This document shows, piece after piece, positions 44,121 through 52,446 of a stretch of 64,000 nucleotides of DNA. A model generated the notes under the pieces. The model did not search any database. It was not told where the DNA came from and was given only the letters and a program-made list of their open reading frames with translations. The stretch is from Pseudonocardia sp. EC080619-01 (lineage in GTDB: Bacteria > Actinomycetota > Actinomycetes > Mycobacteriales > Pseudonocardiaceae). The translations under genes were made by a program, and so were the position numbers. Every line of letters begins with the position of its first letter. Position 1 is the first letter of the stretch. The stretch covers positions 186,001-250,000 of the forward strand of contig NZ_CP012185.1 in the NCBI RefSeq assembly GCF_001420995.1. The letters run 5' to 3'.

Positions 44121-44557
44121 ACGGCCACCCACGGCGACGGATTCTCCGAGCAGGAGCGCCTCGCCGTGCGCGAACGCGCGGCAGAGCTGAGGACCAGGCC
44201 GGACGGGATCGAGGCAACAAGGCGGCCGCCGCCGAGGCCGACGTCCTATCGAAGATCGCGAACATGGCCGCACCCGACCGCGCGATCGCCGCACGTCTGC
44301 ACGCGATCATCACCAGCAGCGCGCCCAGCCTGTCGCCGAAGCTGTGATACGGCCAGCCCGCCTACGCCCGCGCCGGAAAGGTCGTGTGCTTCTTCCGCAG
44401 CGGCCACGACGACAAGGAGCGCTACTCGACCTTCGGGTTCACTCCGGAAGCCGGCCTCGGCGACGGCGGCCCGTGGCCCACCTCCTACGCCGTCACCACA
44501 CTGGACGACGACGCCGAGAACACGATCACCAGACTTCTCGCGAAGGCCACCGGCTGA
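44121..44557 (+). pseudogene. DUF1801-type protein, three lesions
   Basis: The usual start MATHGDGF appears with ACG instead of ATG at 44121 (ATHGDGFSEQERLAVRERAAEL). A frameshift near 44195 is needed to continue as KAAAAEADVLSKIANMAAPDRAIAARLHAI. A TGA replaces the Trp of KLWYGQPAY at 44346. The end is well preserved (YGQPAYARAGKVVCFFRSG, ERYSTFGFTPEAGLGDGG). Start loss, frameshift and a nonsense change together make this a true pseudogene. Confidence 0.75.
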
Positions 44558-44894
44558 CGCCGCCCTCCAGGGCGCATGACACCGCGGCACCTGTCGACAG
44601 CCGCGCCGCCCGCGGACCTGTCCGCGCCGAACCCACCCGGCCCCGCGGATCATCGCGGCCCTCGACAAACCCAGGCCAACCCCGCGATCTTGACCGATGG
44701 CCGCGCAGGAAGCCGACCCAGACCGGGTGCTACTGCGTGCCGGGCGCTCGCCGCACCGATCTCCGGCGTCGGCCGCCGTGAGCGGCCAGGCCGCGCCGCC
44801 ACCACCTGCCCGCTGCCCCCGTCGGGAGCGGACAACCCACACCTCGCCGCGGACAATGGAGAACAGGGGATCCGGCTTCCGCACACACACGCCG
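44558..44894. other. No supportable gene
   Basis: Mixed low-complexity frames. The expected 3' two thirds of the PIN-toxin gene would lie here on the minus strand, but none of it is visible. Confidence 0.35.
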
Positions 44895-45068
44895 AGAGCG
44901 ACGGACGGCTCCCCACTCGCTCATGATCGACCAGCGGGTGGTGAGCTCGCCGTAGATGATGAAGGTGATGCCGTGCTGGGCGGCGGCGAGTTCACCGGGC
45001 AGCGGCGCCGGTAAGCGCTGCTCGATGACCTGCGATGCGACGTCCGTGTCGAAGATGATTCGTCGCAC
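44895..45068 (-). pseudogene. PIN-domain toxin (VapC-like), truncated
   Basis: The GTG at 45068 follows the antitoxin stop directly. It reads VRRIIFDTDVASQVIEQRL and AAQHGITFIIYGELTTRW, which includes the first Asp and the Glu of the PIN active site. After about 57 residues the sequence stops resembling PIN. The later acidic residues (usually near 95-115) are absent. The toxin is very probably non-functional. Confidence 0.65.
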
Positions 45069-45069
45069 G

Positions 45070-45255
45070 TCAGGCGATGCTGGAGCGGCGCATCCGGCGA
45101 AGGTCGGTGAGGAAGTCGTCGAGCTCGGCGTCGTCTTCGAAGATTCCGTCCTGAGCGAGTTCGTCGATGCTGGTGACCGCCTTAGCGTTGGCGAAGATCT
45201 CGTCGACGGTCGGGCCACGCCTGGGGGAGGGCGTCGGGCCCGGCTGCGTCGCCAT
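45070..45255 (-). CDS. Antitoxin-like small protein
   Basis: A 61-residue acidic protein. The ATG at 45255 has GAGGAGGG upstream. It reads PTVDEIFANAKAVTSIDELAQDGIFEDDAELDDFL and ends RRMRRSSIA. It lies one base before the PIN-toxin start, in the order antitoxin-toxin. I see no DNA-binding domain, so it probably neutralises by wrapping the toxin. It looks intact although its toxin is truncated. Confidence 0.65.
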   Translation of the reverse strand: MATQPGPTPSPRRGPTVDEIFANAKAVTSIDELAQDGIFEDDAELDDFLTDLRRMRRSSIA

Positions 45256-45379
45256 CGCTCCCTCCTCGATCGGCGATCGGAACTCCATCGACGATAGCCG
45301 CGGCCGCCGTCGGCAGGCCGGACGACACCCTGCTGGCGGCAGCTGAGTGCCGAACGCTGGTGGTCACCGGCTGGGCCAG

Positions 45380-45505
45380 GGCGATCAGATGCGCTACCGC
45401 GAGTTCATCGACACCGTCCTCGGCGAGGAACTCGGGCTGCGCAAAGGACGCCGGTTCCGCACCGCGCTGAAGCGGCCCGGGCTGCCGCACCACAAGACCC
45501 TAGAC
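45380..45505 (+). pseudogene. IS21 IstB-like ATPase, internal fragment
   Basis: The frame reads GHRLGQGDQMRYREFIDTVL, EELGLRKGRRFRTALK and LPHHKTLD, similar to the N-terminal domain of IstB helper proteins. No Walker motifs follow. It ends where a minus-strand transposase-like fragment begins. Confidence 0.5.
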
Positions 45506-45595
45506 ATCGGCCAGCAGCCGGGACCCGACACCGGAGTCCACCCCGTCCCCGGCAGCGGTGACAATGATCTTCAGACGCGCGGCTAGAGCCTGCAC
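45500..45595 (-). pseudogene. Transposase N-terminal fragment, possibly IS1380 family
   Basis: From a GTG at 45595: QALAARLKIIVTAAGDGVDS, then GVGSRLLADV and a stop. This resembles the start of IS1380 transposases. The match is short. Confidence 0.3.
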
Positions 45596-45715
45596 CTGGA
45601 AAGTGTCCTCTCGACCCGCCGGGCATAGCCCTCAGCAAGCAATGTCCTACCTTGCCACGGGGCACATTCTGCGTTCAGGTCCCTGAACAGCCTTCAAGAT
45701 CATGAAGAACCAGGG

Positions 45716-46091
45716 TTAGCGAGCACCACGCTCGCGCTGCCCCACCGCCTCCACCGCGACCGGGGCAGCTAGCTCCACGGCGAGCAGCACGTCATGGAAA
45801 CGATGCGGTCGGCCCAGGGTTGCGCGGGTCGCGAGACGTCCGATGCCCCCGAGGGCCATCAGGCCCGCGAGCAGTCGCATCCGGCCCAGGTCGGGTTCGC
45901 TGGCCGTCGTCGTGTCGAGCCAGGCCAGACCGTAGCCGGGCGAACACAGGTCCCATGAAGCGAACGTGTGAGTCCACCGTCGGGTTGCCGATCATGCCGG
46001 GCTCCCCGCGTGCCCCACCGAGGAGCTGAACCCCTCCGATCGCTATGCACGCCCATCCGGCGACCCGTCCCAAGGTTCTCAACGCTGACAT
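45716..46091 (-). pseudogene. DUF4345-like membrane protein, one-base insertion
   Basis: From the ATG at 46091 the frame reads LRTLGRVAGWACIAIGGVQLLGG and VDSHVRFMGPVFA. An extra C near 45937 shifts the frame. Removing it gives GYGLAWLDTTTASEPDLG, MRLLAGLMALGGIGRLATRA and HDVLLAVELAAPVAVEAVG, ending at TAA 45716. The corrected product is about 124 residues with four hydrophobic helices, the usual form of DUF4345. A sequencing indel could also explain it. Confidence 0.65.
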
Positions 46092-46418
46092 GACCACCAT
46101 CCTGGCGCAGGGGGCAGGGCCTCTGGTTCGCCGACCGCGAAACGGGACGTAGCAGGCGTGACGAGATCCGCCCAGCGAGTCAAGCTCGTCCGCCCGCGCA
46201 CTGCACAACGGGATCACCGGTCGAACGTGCGGCCGCTCGGGTGTAAAGAGCGCCGACGACGGCAGCCACAGCCACTACCAGCAACAGGGGATGTAGGACG
46301 TACCTCGGCCGGGGCCGTGAGCCACCTGGCCCTCCGGAATTCGCAGCACGAATGACTCCACGGAGGGCACCGGGAGCACCTCTCCCCGTCGCCTCGACCG
46401 ATGGGGCACGATGACCCC
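46092..46418. other. Intergenic, nothing firm
   Basis: A minus-strand frame includes YVLHPLLLVVAVAAVVGALY, a possible transmembrane helix, but has no start-site support. No RNA or repeat was identified. Confidence 0.3.
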
Positions 46419-46772
46419 ATGAGCAGCAAGGCAGCACGGCGTCCCGGCTGGGTCCGGCCCGTCGCCGTGCCCGACTCTCTCGACGAACTCGACGAACTCG
46501 ACGAACTCGACGGAGCGCTGAGCGGACCGGTCGGCCTGCCTACCCGCATGTTCTGGTCCGGTCCAGCACCGGAGGCCGTCCGCTGGGATCTCTCCGACCC
46601 CGACCGCCGCCGCGATCTCTACGAGATCGTCCTCACCCACGGCGACCTCGACGACGTCAGGATGCTCGTCAACCGCCGAGCGCTGCTCGATCAGTGGACG
46701 GACCTGTACCTGCCTCCCTGGATTCGCGAGGCCTGGCGCCCGCTGATCGACAACGCCGACACCGCGGCATGA
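46419..46772 (+). CDS. Small acidic protein paired with an AbiEii-type gene (antitoxin-like)
   Basis: A 117-residue protein; an ATG 18 bases upstream (46401) is an alternative start. It begins MSSKAARRPGWVRP and carries the repeat LDELDELDELD. Its C-terminal helix is RDLYEIVLTHGDLDDVRMLV, followed by DQWTDLYLPPWIREAW. The nucleotidyltransferase gene begins one base after its stop, which argues for a two-gene unit. I recognise no DNA-binding fold. The antitoxin role is inferred from the neighbour. Confidence 0.6.
   Translation: MSSKAARRPGWVRPVAVPDSLDELDELDELDGALSGPVGLPTRMFWSGPAPEAVRWDLSDPDRRRDLYEIVLTHGDLDDVRMLVNRRALLDQWTDLYLPPWIREAWRPLIDNADTAA
46479..46514 (+). repeat. Tandem 9-bp repeat CTCGACGAA, four units
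   Basis: Three exact copies and one variant (CTCGACGGA) encode the LDE repeats of the small protein. Copy number could vary by slippage without breaking the frame. Confidence 0.85.
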
Positions 46773-46773
46773 C

Positions 46774-47361
46774 ATGAGCCTGGGCCCACTCCAGAACATC
46801 ATCGCCACGACGGCGCTCGCCCTCCCGGAGGCGCGCACGCTGGCGCTCGCCGGCGGCGGAGCGATGATCGCCCACGGCTACACCGAACGCAGCACACACG
46901 ACATCGACCTGTTCACCGAGATCGACGACGACGAGGCCGTGCGGATCGCCGTCGCGCTCCGCCTCGCTCTGCGCCATCGCGGGATCGAGATCCGAGACGC
47001 AGCTGAGCCTCGCGACCACCGGTTCATCGCCGTTGCAGCCGACGGCCGAACAGAGTGTCTCGTCGAAATCTTCGCCGACGGCGGGCGACTCCGTCCCCGC
47101 GTCGCGCTCGACATCGGCGCCGTCCTCCACCCGGAAGATCTCGCGGCGGACAAGGTGCTCGCGCTCTGGGCACGAGCACGACCCCGCGACTACCACGACG
47201 TCGCCGCGCTCATCGAACGCTTCGGCTACGACCGGCTCCTCGAACTGGCCGCGGAGAAGGACGCCGGCTGGGCCGAGGACGGCATAGAGCCAGGATCGAT
47301 CGCAGGACTCGTACAACTCTTCGAGCAGTGGAACACCGAACTCCGAAATGCCTCACCGTGA
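46774..47361 (+). CDS. AbiEii/AbiGii-type nucleotidyltransferase
   Basis: A 195-residue protein. The nucleotidyltransferase signature is LALAGGGAMIAHGYTERSTHDIDLF with the GG and DxD motifs. The later LHPEDLAADKVLALWARARPRDYHDVAAL is the conserved Lys and Asp region of the AbiEii family. Relatives are toxins of type IV toxin-antitoxin or abortive-infection pairs. They are also seen as stand-alone transferases. The preceding gene is immediately adjacent. Confidence 0.82.
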   Translation: MSLGPLQNIIATTALALPEARTLALAGGGAMIAHGYTERSTHDIDLFTEIDDDEAVRIAVALRLALRHRGIEIRDAAEPRDHRFIAVAADGRTECLVEIFADGGRLRPRVALDIGAVLHPEDLAADKVLALWARARPRDYHDVAALIERFGYDRLLELAAEKDAGWAEDGIEPGSIAGLVQLFEQWNTELRNASP

Positions 47362-47430
47362 CGATCGAGTGGATCACCCCGCAACCGACCGAGCGGATCA
47401 TGAGATCGCTGAAGTCCGAGTTCAGATGCA

Positions 47431-47458
47431 TGGGCGCGGCAGGGTTCGAACCTGCGAC
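47431..47458 (-). tRNA. tRNA 3'-end fragment (T arm and acceptor strand only)
   Basis: On the minus strand GCAGG-TTCGAAC-CCTGC forms a perfect T stem-loop followed by CGCGCCCA. No matching GGGCGCG 5' acceptor strand or D arm is found upstream. It is a remnant, as is left when an element integrates into a tRNA gene. The amino acid cannot be identified. Confidence 0.5.
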
Positions 47459-47601
47459 CCCTCGGGCGTCAAGCGCGCAGGCCGCATCCAATAGGGCACC
47501 TACCAGCAACAACAGTTCACGTGCGGGACTCATGAACCGCGCTGGCCTCGTCAGTGCTCGGGGTTTCGCAGCACGGTTGATTCCACGGAGCAGGTCAGCG
47601 G

Positions 47602-48921
47602 CTACCGGTTCGGGCGGCGGCCGCGGCTCTGCCGTGTCGGTGAGGCGACGAGGACGCCCATGCCGAGGTACTGCTGCGCCAGTGCACGCAGACCGCTCCC
47701 CTCGATCAGCTCGACCCGGCCATTCTCGGCGGCCTTGGTCCAGCACCCGCTGGAGAACCATGACGTCGTGATCAGCACGGCCCGGCCAGCGCGCTTCTCG
47801 TCCATCGCGCCGACCAGCTCCCGGATGTGGTTCACCCCGAGTACGCGCGTGTACTTCTTGGCCTGAACGATCGTCAGCCCGCCGACGAGCGGGTCCGGGT
47901 TGACGACGACAGCGTCAACTCCGTCGTCGCCCTTCTGGTTCGTAGTCCAGCCCTGCAGCCCGCGCGCCTCCAATAGCTGGCGGACGAAGTGCTCGAACTC
48001 CGTAGGCGTGATCTTGGTCAAGTCAGTCCGTGAATCCATCTCGGCTACGCCGTCAACACTCGCCGTGAATGCGAACCTAGCCAGATCGAAGTCCCGTACC
48101 GGTGTGACCGCCTCGACCAGGTGCGGATGGTGCGAGACCAGTGCGTTCAGGTGCTCCAGGCACTTCTGCGGGGTGACGTCGCGCAGGCTCAACCCCAGGT
48201 ACGCCTCACGCTCAACACCGAAGCTGATCAAGCATGGATACTCTCGCTGGCCTGTTGCTGGGCTGATGGAGTGCACATGCCCGCTCAGCTCGACGTTGAC
48301 CAGCTCCGAGTCGGCCTCGAACAGGTCCCGCATGTACAGCAGCGCGATCTGGCTGACCACCGACCGGTAGACCTACGCGATCTGGCCGGCCGGGCGCGGC
48401 TTCTCCTTCGTCGTCGCACTCGACACGACGTAGTTGTAGGAGGCCACGGTGGGCACGACGTCGACGGGCGGGAGCTCGAAACGGACATCCGCTTGCTCCC
48501 CCAGAGGGTTGTAGGCGACCTCGACCTGGTGCGGGACGCTGCAGGGCAGCTGGGTGCGGTCGAGCACCATTTCCACGTACTCCTGGACGCTCTCCCGATC
48601 TCGCTGGCTCACGCGCTCTGCAAATGCTGTCACAGCGGCGTTATGACGGTTGAGTTCCTCGCAGTGCGCGCGTACCACCTCCGCATGACGAGCATGCTCT
48701 TGATCGACCCACCGCTGCCGTAGCCGCTCCTGCTTCTCGTGAGAGTCCAGCGCGTGCTCGTAGTCCTGTCGAGCCTGCGCAACCCGCATCGCGTGCCGAG
48801 CCCGACCACCGAACAGCCCTGCGAGCGCTCCCGGCTCCGGCAGATCTGTCCATTCCGGCCGTGGGATCGGCACGGCCCGGCCGCCGAGATCGAGCGCCGC
48901 CAGCGGCCGCCACTGCCGCAC
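47602..48921 (-). pseudogene. Mrr-like restriction endonuclease with internal TAG
   Basis: The GTG at 48921 opens VRQWRPLAALDLGG. A coiled region follows (QARQDYEHALDSHEKQERLR). An in-frame TAG stands at 48375-48373 in the segment AGQIA-stop-VYRSVVSQIALLYM, where family members read through. The C-terminal catalytic domain is complete: TEFEHFVRQLLEARG, GDDGVDAVVV (Asp) and IVQAKKYTR (QxK), then LITTSWFSSG. The domain order matches Mrr-type nucleases that cut modified DNA. Without the stop the protein would be 439 residues. A fragment restarting at an internal codon might still fold. Confidence 0.75.
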
Positions 48922-49014
48922 GGCCGACCTCCTCGGGCCTCGCCTCCTGATCGCCCTCGGGTTCGGGGCCAGCGTCGCCCTGATCATGTTCGGACTGATC
49001 CTGGCGGTGGCCGG

Positions 49015-49323
49015 ATGAGTAACCCCGACGCCATCACCGCCGCCGTCCGCAACGTGCTCTACGTCCGGCCCGCCGACACCGACCCGGACCGGTGCTGGCC
49101 CGACGGGTGGTGCGAGCTGTGCGGCACCGCCGACGGCCAGGTCCTCACCCTCGTGCACGTCGATGACGGCGCCCCTGTCGACGCTCACCTGGAGTGCGGC
49201 GAGACCCGTGGTTGCATCCTGCCCGCCTGCGCCGGCGCTGACGACCTGTGGGGGGCGCCTGCGGGCACTGCCTGCGAACCGTGGTGCCCATCGTGGGCCG
49301 CCGATTCGGAGGTGCCCCGGTGA
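49015..49323 (+). CDS. Cys-rich hypothetical protein of mobile-element type
   Basis: A 102-residue protein from an ATG that overlaps the stop of a short hydrophobic frame (ending IALGFGASVALIMFGLILAVAG). It reads RCWPDGWCELCGTADGQVL and later HLECGETRGCILPACAGADDLW, with several Cys pairs that may bind zinc. It overlaps the next gene by GTGA. I do not recognise a named family. Confidence 0.55.
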   Translation: MSNPDAITAAVRNVLYVRPADTDPDRCWPDGWCELCGTADGQVLTLVHVDDGAPVDAHLECGETRGCILPACAGADDLWGAPAGTACEPWCPSWAADSEVPR

Positions 49324-49840
49324 CCGCCACCGACCCGACCGGTGCCCGCCGGGCAGCGGCCGACGTCCGCGCCCTGATCCTGCGGGTCGCCGAGACCGTG
49401 CACGGCGCCACCCTCACTCACCGGCCCGTCCCCGGCTACCGGGTGCTCACCGACACCGTCCTCGAGGATCCGCTCGCCGGGGTCCGGGCCGCCGACCTCG
49501 TGCACCGGGCCGCCCTGGCCCAGGTCCGTGATCACGCCGACGCCGCCCGCGCCGCCGGCCGGACGTGGGACGAGATCGCCGACGCCCTCGGCATCGCCGA
49601 CGGCGATACCCCCGCGCAGAACTCGCCTACCTGTGGCTGATCGACGACCAGCCGCTGCCCGTCGATCCGAGGATGTAACGGCGGTCCTCGACCTGGTGGC
49701 GCTGCAGCGCCTGCGGCGAGCGGATCACCGACTACGGACCGTTCGAATCGCACCCCGACGACCGAGAAGAAGGACACACTCCGGACTGCGGTCGGTACGC
49801 CGCGGACCTGTCCGCATACCGGGCGGGGTGGGAGACGTGA
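49320..49840 (+). pseudogene. Mobile-element hypothetical protein, frameshifted
   Basis: From the GTG at 49320: ARRAAADVRALILRVAETV, VRAADLVHRAALAQVRDHA and GRTWDEIADALGI, an Ala-rich HTH-like region. One shift near 49615 gives AELAYLWLIDDQPLPVD. Another gives WWRCSACGERITDYGPFESH and TPDCGRYAADLSAYRAGWET, a zinc-ribbon tail. The corrected stop (49838) overlaps the next GTG start, which supports the reconstruction. Confidence 0.55.
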
Positions 49841-50690
49841 CCCGGCCGTGGATCCGACACCTCGTCGTCGCCAGCGTCACGATCGTCGCCTTGGTGGCCG
49901 CGATCGTGTCCTACGCGCACATGTTCGAGCTGGCCGGCGGTCCGGCGAGGGATGGCGGGCGTGGCTGTTCCCGCTGTCGGTGGACGGGATGCTGCTGGCC
50001 GCGTCCCTGGCGATCGTCGACCGGCGCCGCGCCGGACTGCGTGCCGGTTGGGTGCCGTGGGCCGGGCTGGTGCTCGGCATCGGGGCGTCGCTGGTCGCGA
50101 ACGTCGCAGCCGCGGAGCCGACCGTGACCGCGCAGGCCGTGGCGGCGTGGCCGCCGGTGGCCCTGGCGGTCTCCATCGAGACGCTGGTCGTCGTCCTGCG
50201 GGGCAGTACGCCCACACCTGTCCCGGACAGCCGAGGGTCCGCGGCGGTCGCCGGTACCGGGCAGTCGGCGGCCGCCGACGCGATCGAGCACCAGGTCGTC
50301 GCCGAGCGCCATCCCGTGGACGACACCGGCGACGGCCCGGAGCTGGTCGTTCCGGAGCCGGACAGCCCGCGGGACTGGTGGGCACACGCCGAGCCGCTGC
50401 CCGCTCTGGCCACCACCATGGTGCTCGCGCTGGCAGTGCTCGCCGTTACCGTGCTCGCCGTCGCGGGCTGGTACCGCTGGACCCGCACCGCCGGGACCGT
50501 CACCCGGTGGGGCAACCGGATGCGCCGCACGGTCGATGTCGCCACCGGTGTGGAGCTGGCCCGCGTCGCTTCCGGCCCGGCGTTGCGCCGCAAGGCCGCC
50601 GTCGTTCGGCCCTCGCTCGGCGAGCGCACGCCCGACCGATCGCAGGACCACCTCGAACAGTTGATCACGCACTCATCTCGTCCCAGTTAA
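49837..50690 (+). pseudogene. DUF2637 gene fused to a conjugation-gene fragment, frameshifted
   Basis: The GTG at 49837 opens VTRPWIRHLVVASVTIVALV and VSYAHMFELA, the first helix pair of DUF2637. After a one-base change near 49940 the domain goes on as GEGWRAWLFPLSVDGMLLAA and GASLVANVAAAEPTVTAQ. From about 50360 the protein changes character: DSPRDWWAHAEPLPALATTM, then GTVTRWGNRMRRTVDVATG and LRRKAAVVRPSLGERT. This resembles the N-terminus of large TraB/VirD4-like transfer proteins of actinobacterial elements. It stops at 50690, so the bulk of that protein is missing. A deletion probably joined two genes. Confidence 0.6.
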
Positions 50691-50819
50691 CCGCTCAAAT
50701 ACGGCAACCGACCACTGATCGAGATAGGTGGCCCGTCACTGGTGGGCGAATCTACTCTTAAGGCGCTCCCCGGCATGCAACATCGCAATTCTCCCCGCCC
50801 CCGAATGACGGAGAACGTC

Positions 50820-51712
50820 ATGATGCGCAAGACCGTGCGGTTCTACGACCTGCAGGTGCTCCCGAAGGACAGCAACGAGAGTCGGCCCATCGCGCCCGGC
50901 TTCTGGACCGAGCTGCTTGGGAAGGTCACCGACCAGCAGGCCGAGGTCGACAGTTCAAGGTCCGCGGAAAGATGCTGCACGGCGAGGCCCGCACCTGCGA
51001 GGCCCCGCTGCAGCGCTACTTCTACGTGGGCAAGGTCCGCCCGAAGGCGGACTGGCCCGACACCCTCGACACCGACGGCGCCGTCGGGCACCTGGCCGCG
51101 AACCTGCAGGACGAAGTTCCACTGGAGAAGACGTACGTCATTCCGTTCGGCCACCAGAACCGGATCGCGGTCCTCACCATGTCGCAGTCCGCCCCCCGCG
51201 TTTCCTCCCTGGAGGACTGGTTCACTAAAGCGGCCGGCCTCGACCCCAACACCACGCTGCTGAACCTGGTTCCGATCCTGGACCCACGGATCAGCGAGAA
51301 GCTGGAGCAGTCGACCGGTGCCACGATGTTCGAAGTGCACGTCGAGCCCCACGCCGAGATCCCCGGCGGCGGAGGAGAGGTCGGTGACGCGGCGCGCTCG
51401 GCGAAGAACGTGTCGACCGAGACCGACCTCGTCCTGAAGTGGAGCCTCGCGAACCGAGGCGGGAGTGCAACGACCACCTCGGATCTCCTGCACGCCGCCC
51501 GGTGGGCACGCGGCGAGTGGGCCAAGCGTGCAGTCGTCAGCCTCCAGCTCGACGACGGCGACGGTCCCCGCATCGAGCAGTACGACCTCGTGACCCACTA
51601 CTTCACCAGGTCGGAGAAGTTCGACATCGTCGACAGCGAACGTCCTGCGGAAGAGTTGGTGGTCCATGGTATCACCGACGCCATCGAGGCGTTCGGTCGG
51701 GCGTTCGCGTAG
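50820..51712 (+). pseudogene. Hypothetical protein, one frameshift
   Basis: The ATG at 50820 has GGAG 6 bases upstream. It reads MMRKTVRFYDLQVLPKDSN and PGFWTELLGKVTDQQAEVD. Near 50955 a shift is needed to continue as FKVRGKMLHGEART, RYFYVGKVRPKADWP and on to VVHGITDAIEAFGRAFA. The corrected product is about 297 residues. The family is not recognised; the acidic, well-behaved composition argues that it was a real gene until recently. Confidence 0.55.
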
Positions 51713-51755
51713 TACCGGAACGGACGGCCGACCGGACGACGAAGCGGAGGCCGAC

Positions 51756-52343
51756 ATGCACACTCCTGGCGAGGCGCCGCACTGGGTCGTCCGGACGTAT
51801 CGCGAGGCCGTCGGTTGGGTTCAGGACCACCCGCACTGGGTGTCCCTGATCCTGGCCGGCGGGGTCGCGCTTCACGCGGTCAGCAGCTTGAAGTGGACCC
51901 GGCTCTCTCCGTACGCATTCTTGACCGGCTCCGAAGACCCCCAGATCAGCGTTGCCGTTGCCATTTTCGCCGGGACGGCCGGCGCGGCGGCGCTGGTAGC
52001 AGGCTTCGCCGGCGTCGTACTCGTCTTCACCATCGGTGCGGCCAGCCCCCGCCTCCGGACGTTCCGACACCGTGGCGGCGGTTCCCTCCGCCGGAACTGG
52101 ATCGCGGTCGTGACCGAGCCGTTCGTCGCCACCCTGCTCGGGCTGACGGCCGCGGTTACCGCGACGACAACGGGCCGGGGAGTTGCGCCGTGGTTGTTCG
52201 AGCTGGCCGTCGTACTGCTGGTCCATGCCGCCGCACGGCTGATCTGGATCCTGCACGAGCTGGTCGAGATCGTTGCCGTCGACGACCGGATCCTGGACCG
52301 GAAGGACCGTGAGGTTCCTCTCGATCAGCTCTTCCCCCAGTAG
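51756..52343 (+). CDS. Membrane protein of unknown function
   Basis: A 195-residue protein. The ATG at 51756 has GGAGG 5 bases upstream. About four hydrophobic helices are visible (VSLILAGGVALHAVS, AVAIFAGTAGAAALVAGFAG, ATLLGLTAAVTATTTG, LFELAVVLLVHAAARLIW), with a charged C-terminus (RILDRKDREVPLDQLF). It follows the broken hypothetical gene by 43 bp and precedes a strong hairpin, so the two may have formed one operon. Confidence 0.65.
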   Translation: MHTPGEAPHWVVRTYREAVGWVQDHPHWVSLILAGGVALHAVSSLKWTRLSPYAFLTGSEDPQISVAVAIFAGTAGAAALVAGFAGVVLVFTIGAASPRLRTFRHRGGGSLRRNWIAVVTEPFVATLLGLTAAVTATTTGRGVAPWLFELAVVLLVHAAARLIWILHELVEIVAVDDRILDRKDREVPLDQLFPQ

Positions 52344-52370
52344 CACAACTTCCCAGACTTGCCTCATCTT

Positions 52371-52393
52371 GCAGGTGCGGAGCCCGCACCTGC
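52371..52393 (+). terminator. Hairpin terminator after the membrane protein gene
   Basis: Perfect 10-bp stem GCAGGTGCGG / CCGCACCTGC with a 3-base loop, 27 bp past the stop codon. No T-tract. Confidence 0.6.
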
Positions 52394-52446
52394 CGCAGGC
52401 CGTAGCGCGGCGCGCCTCGCCCACCCCCCCGACCAGCACCCGGACT

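Noticed and set aside
46479..46514. Short tandem repeat considered as a CRISPR or iteron
   Set aside because: The units are 9 bp, contiguous, without spacers, and encode LDE in frame. Neither a CRISPR array nor a replication iteron.
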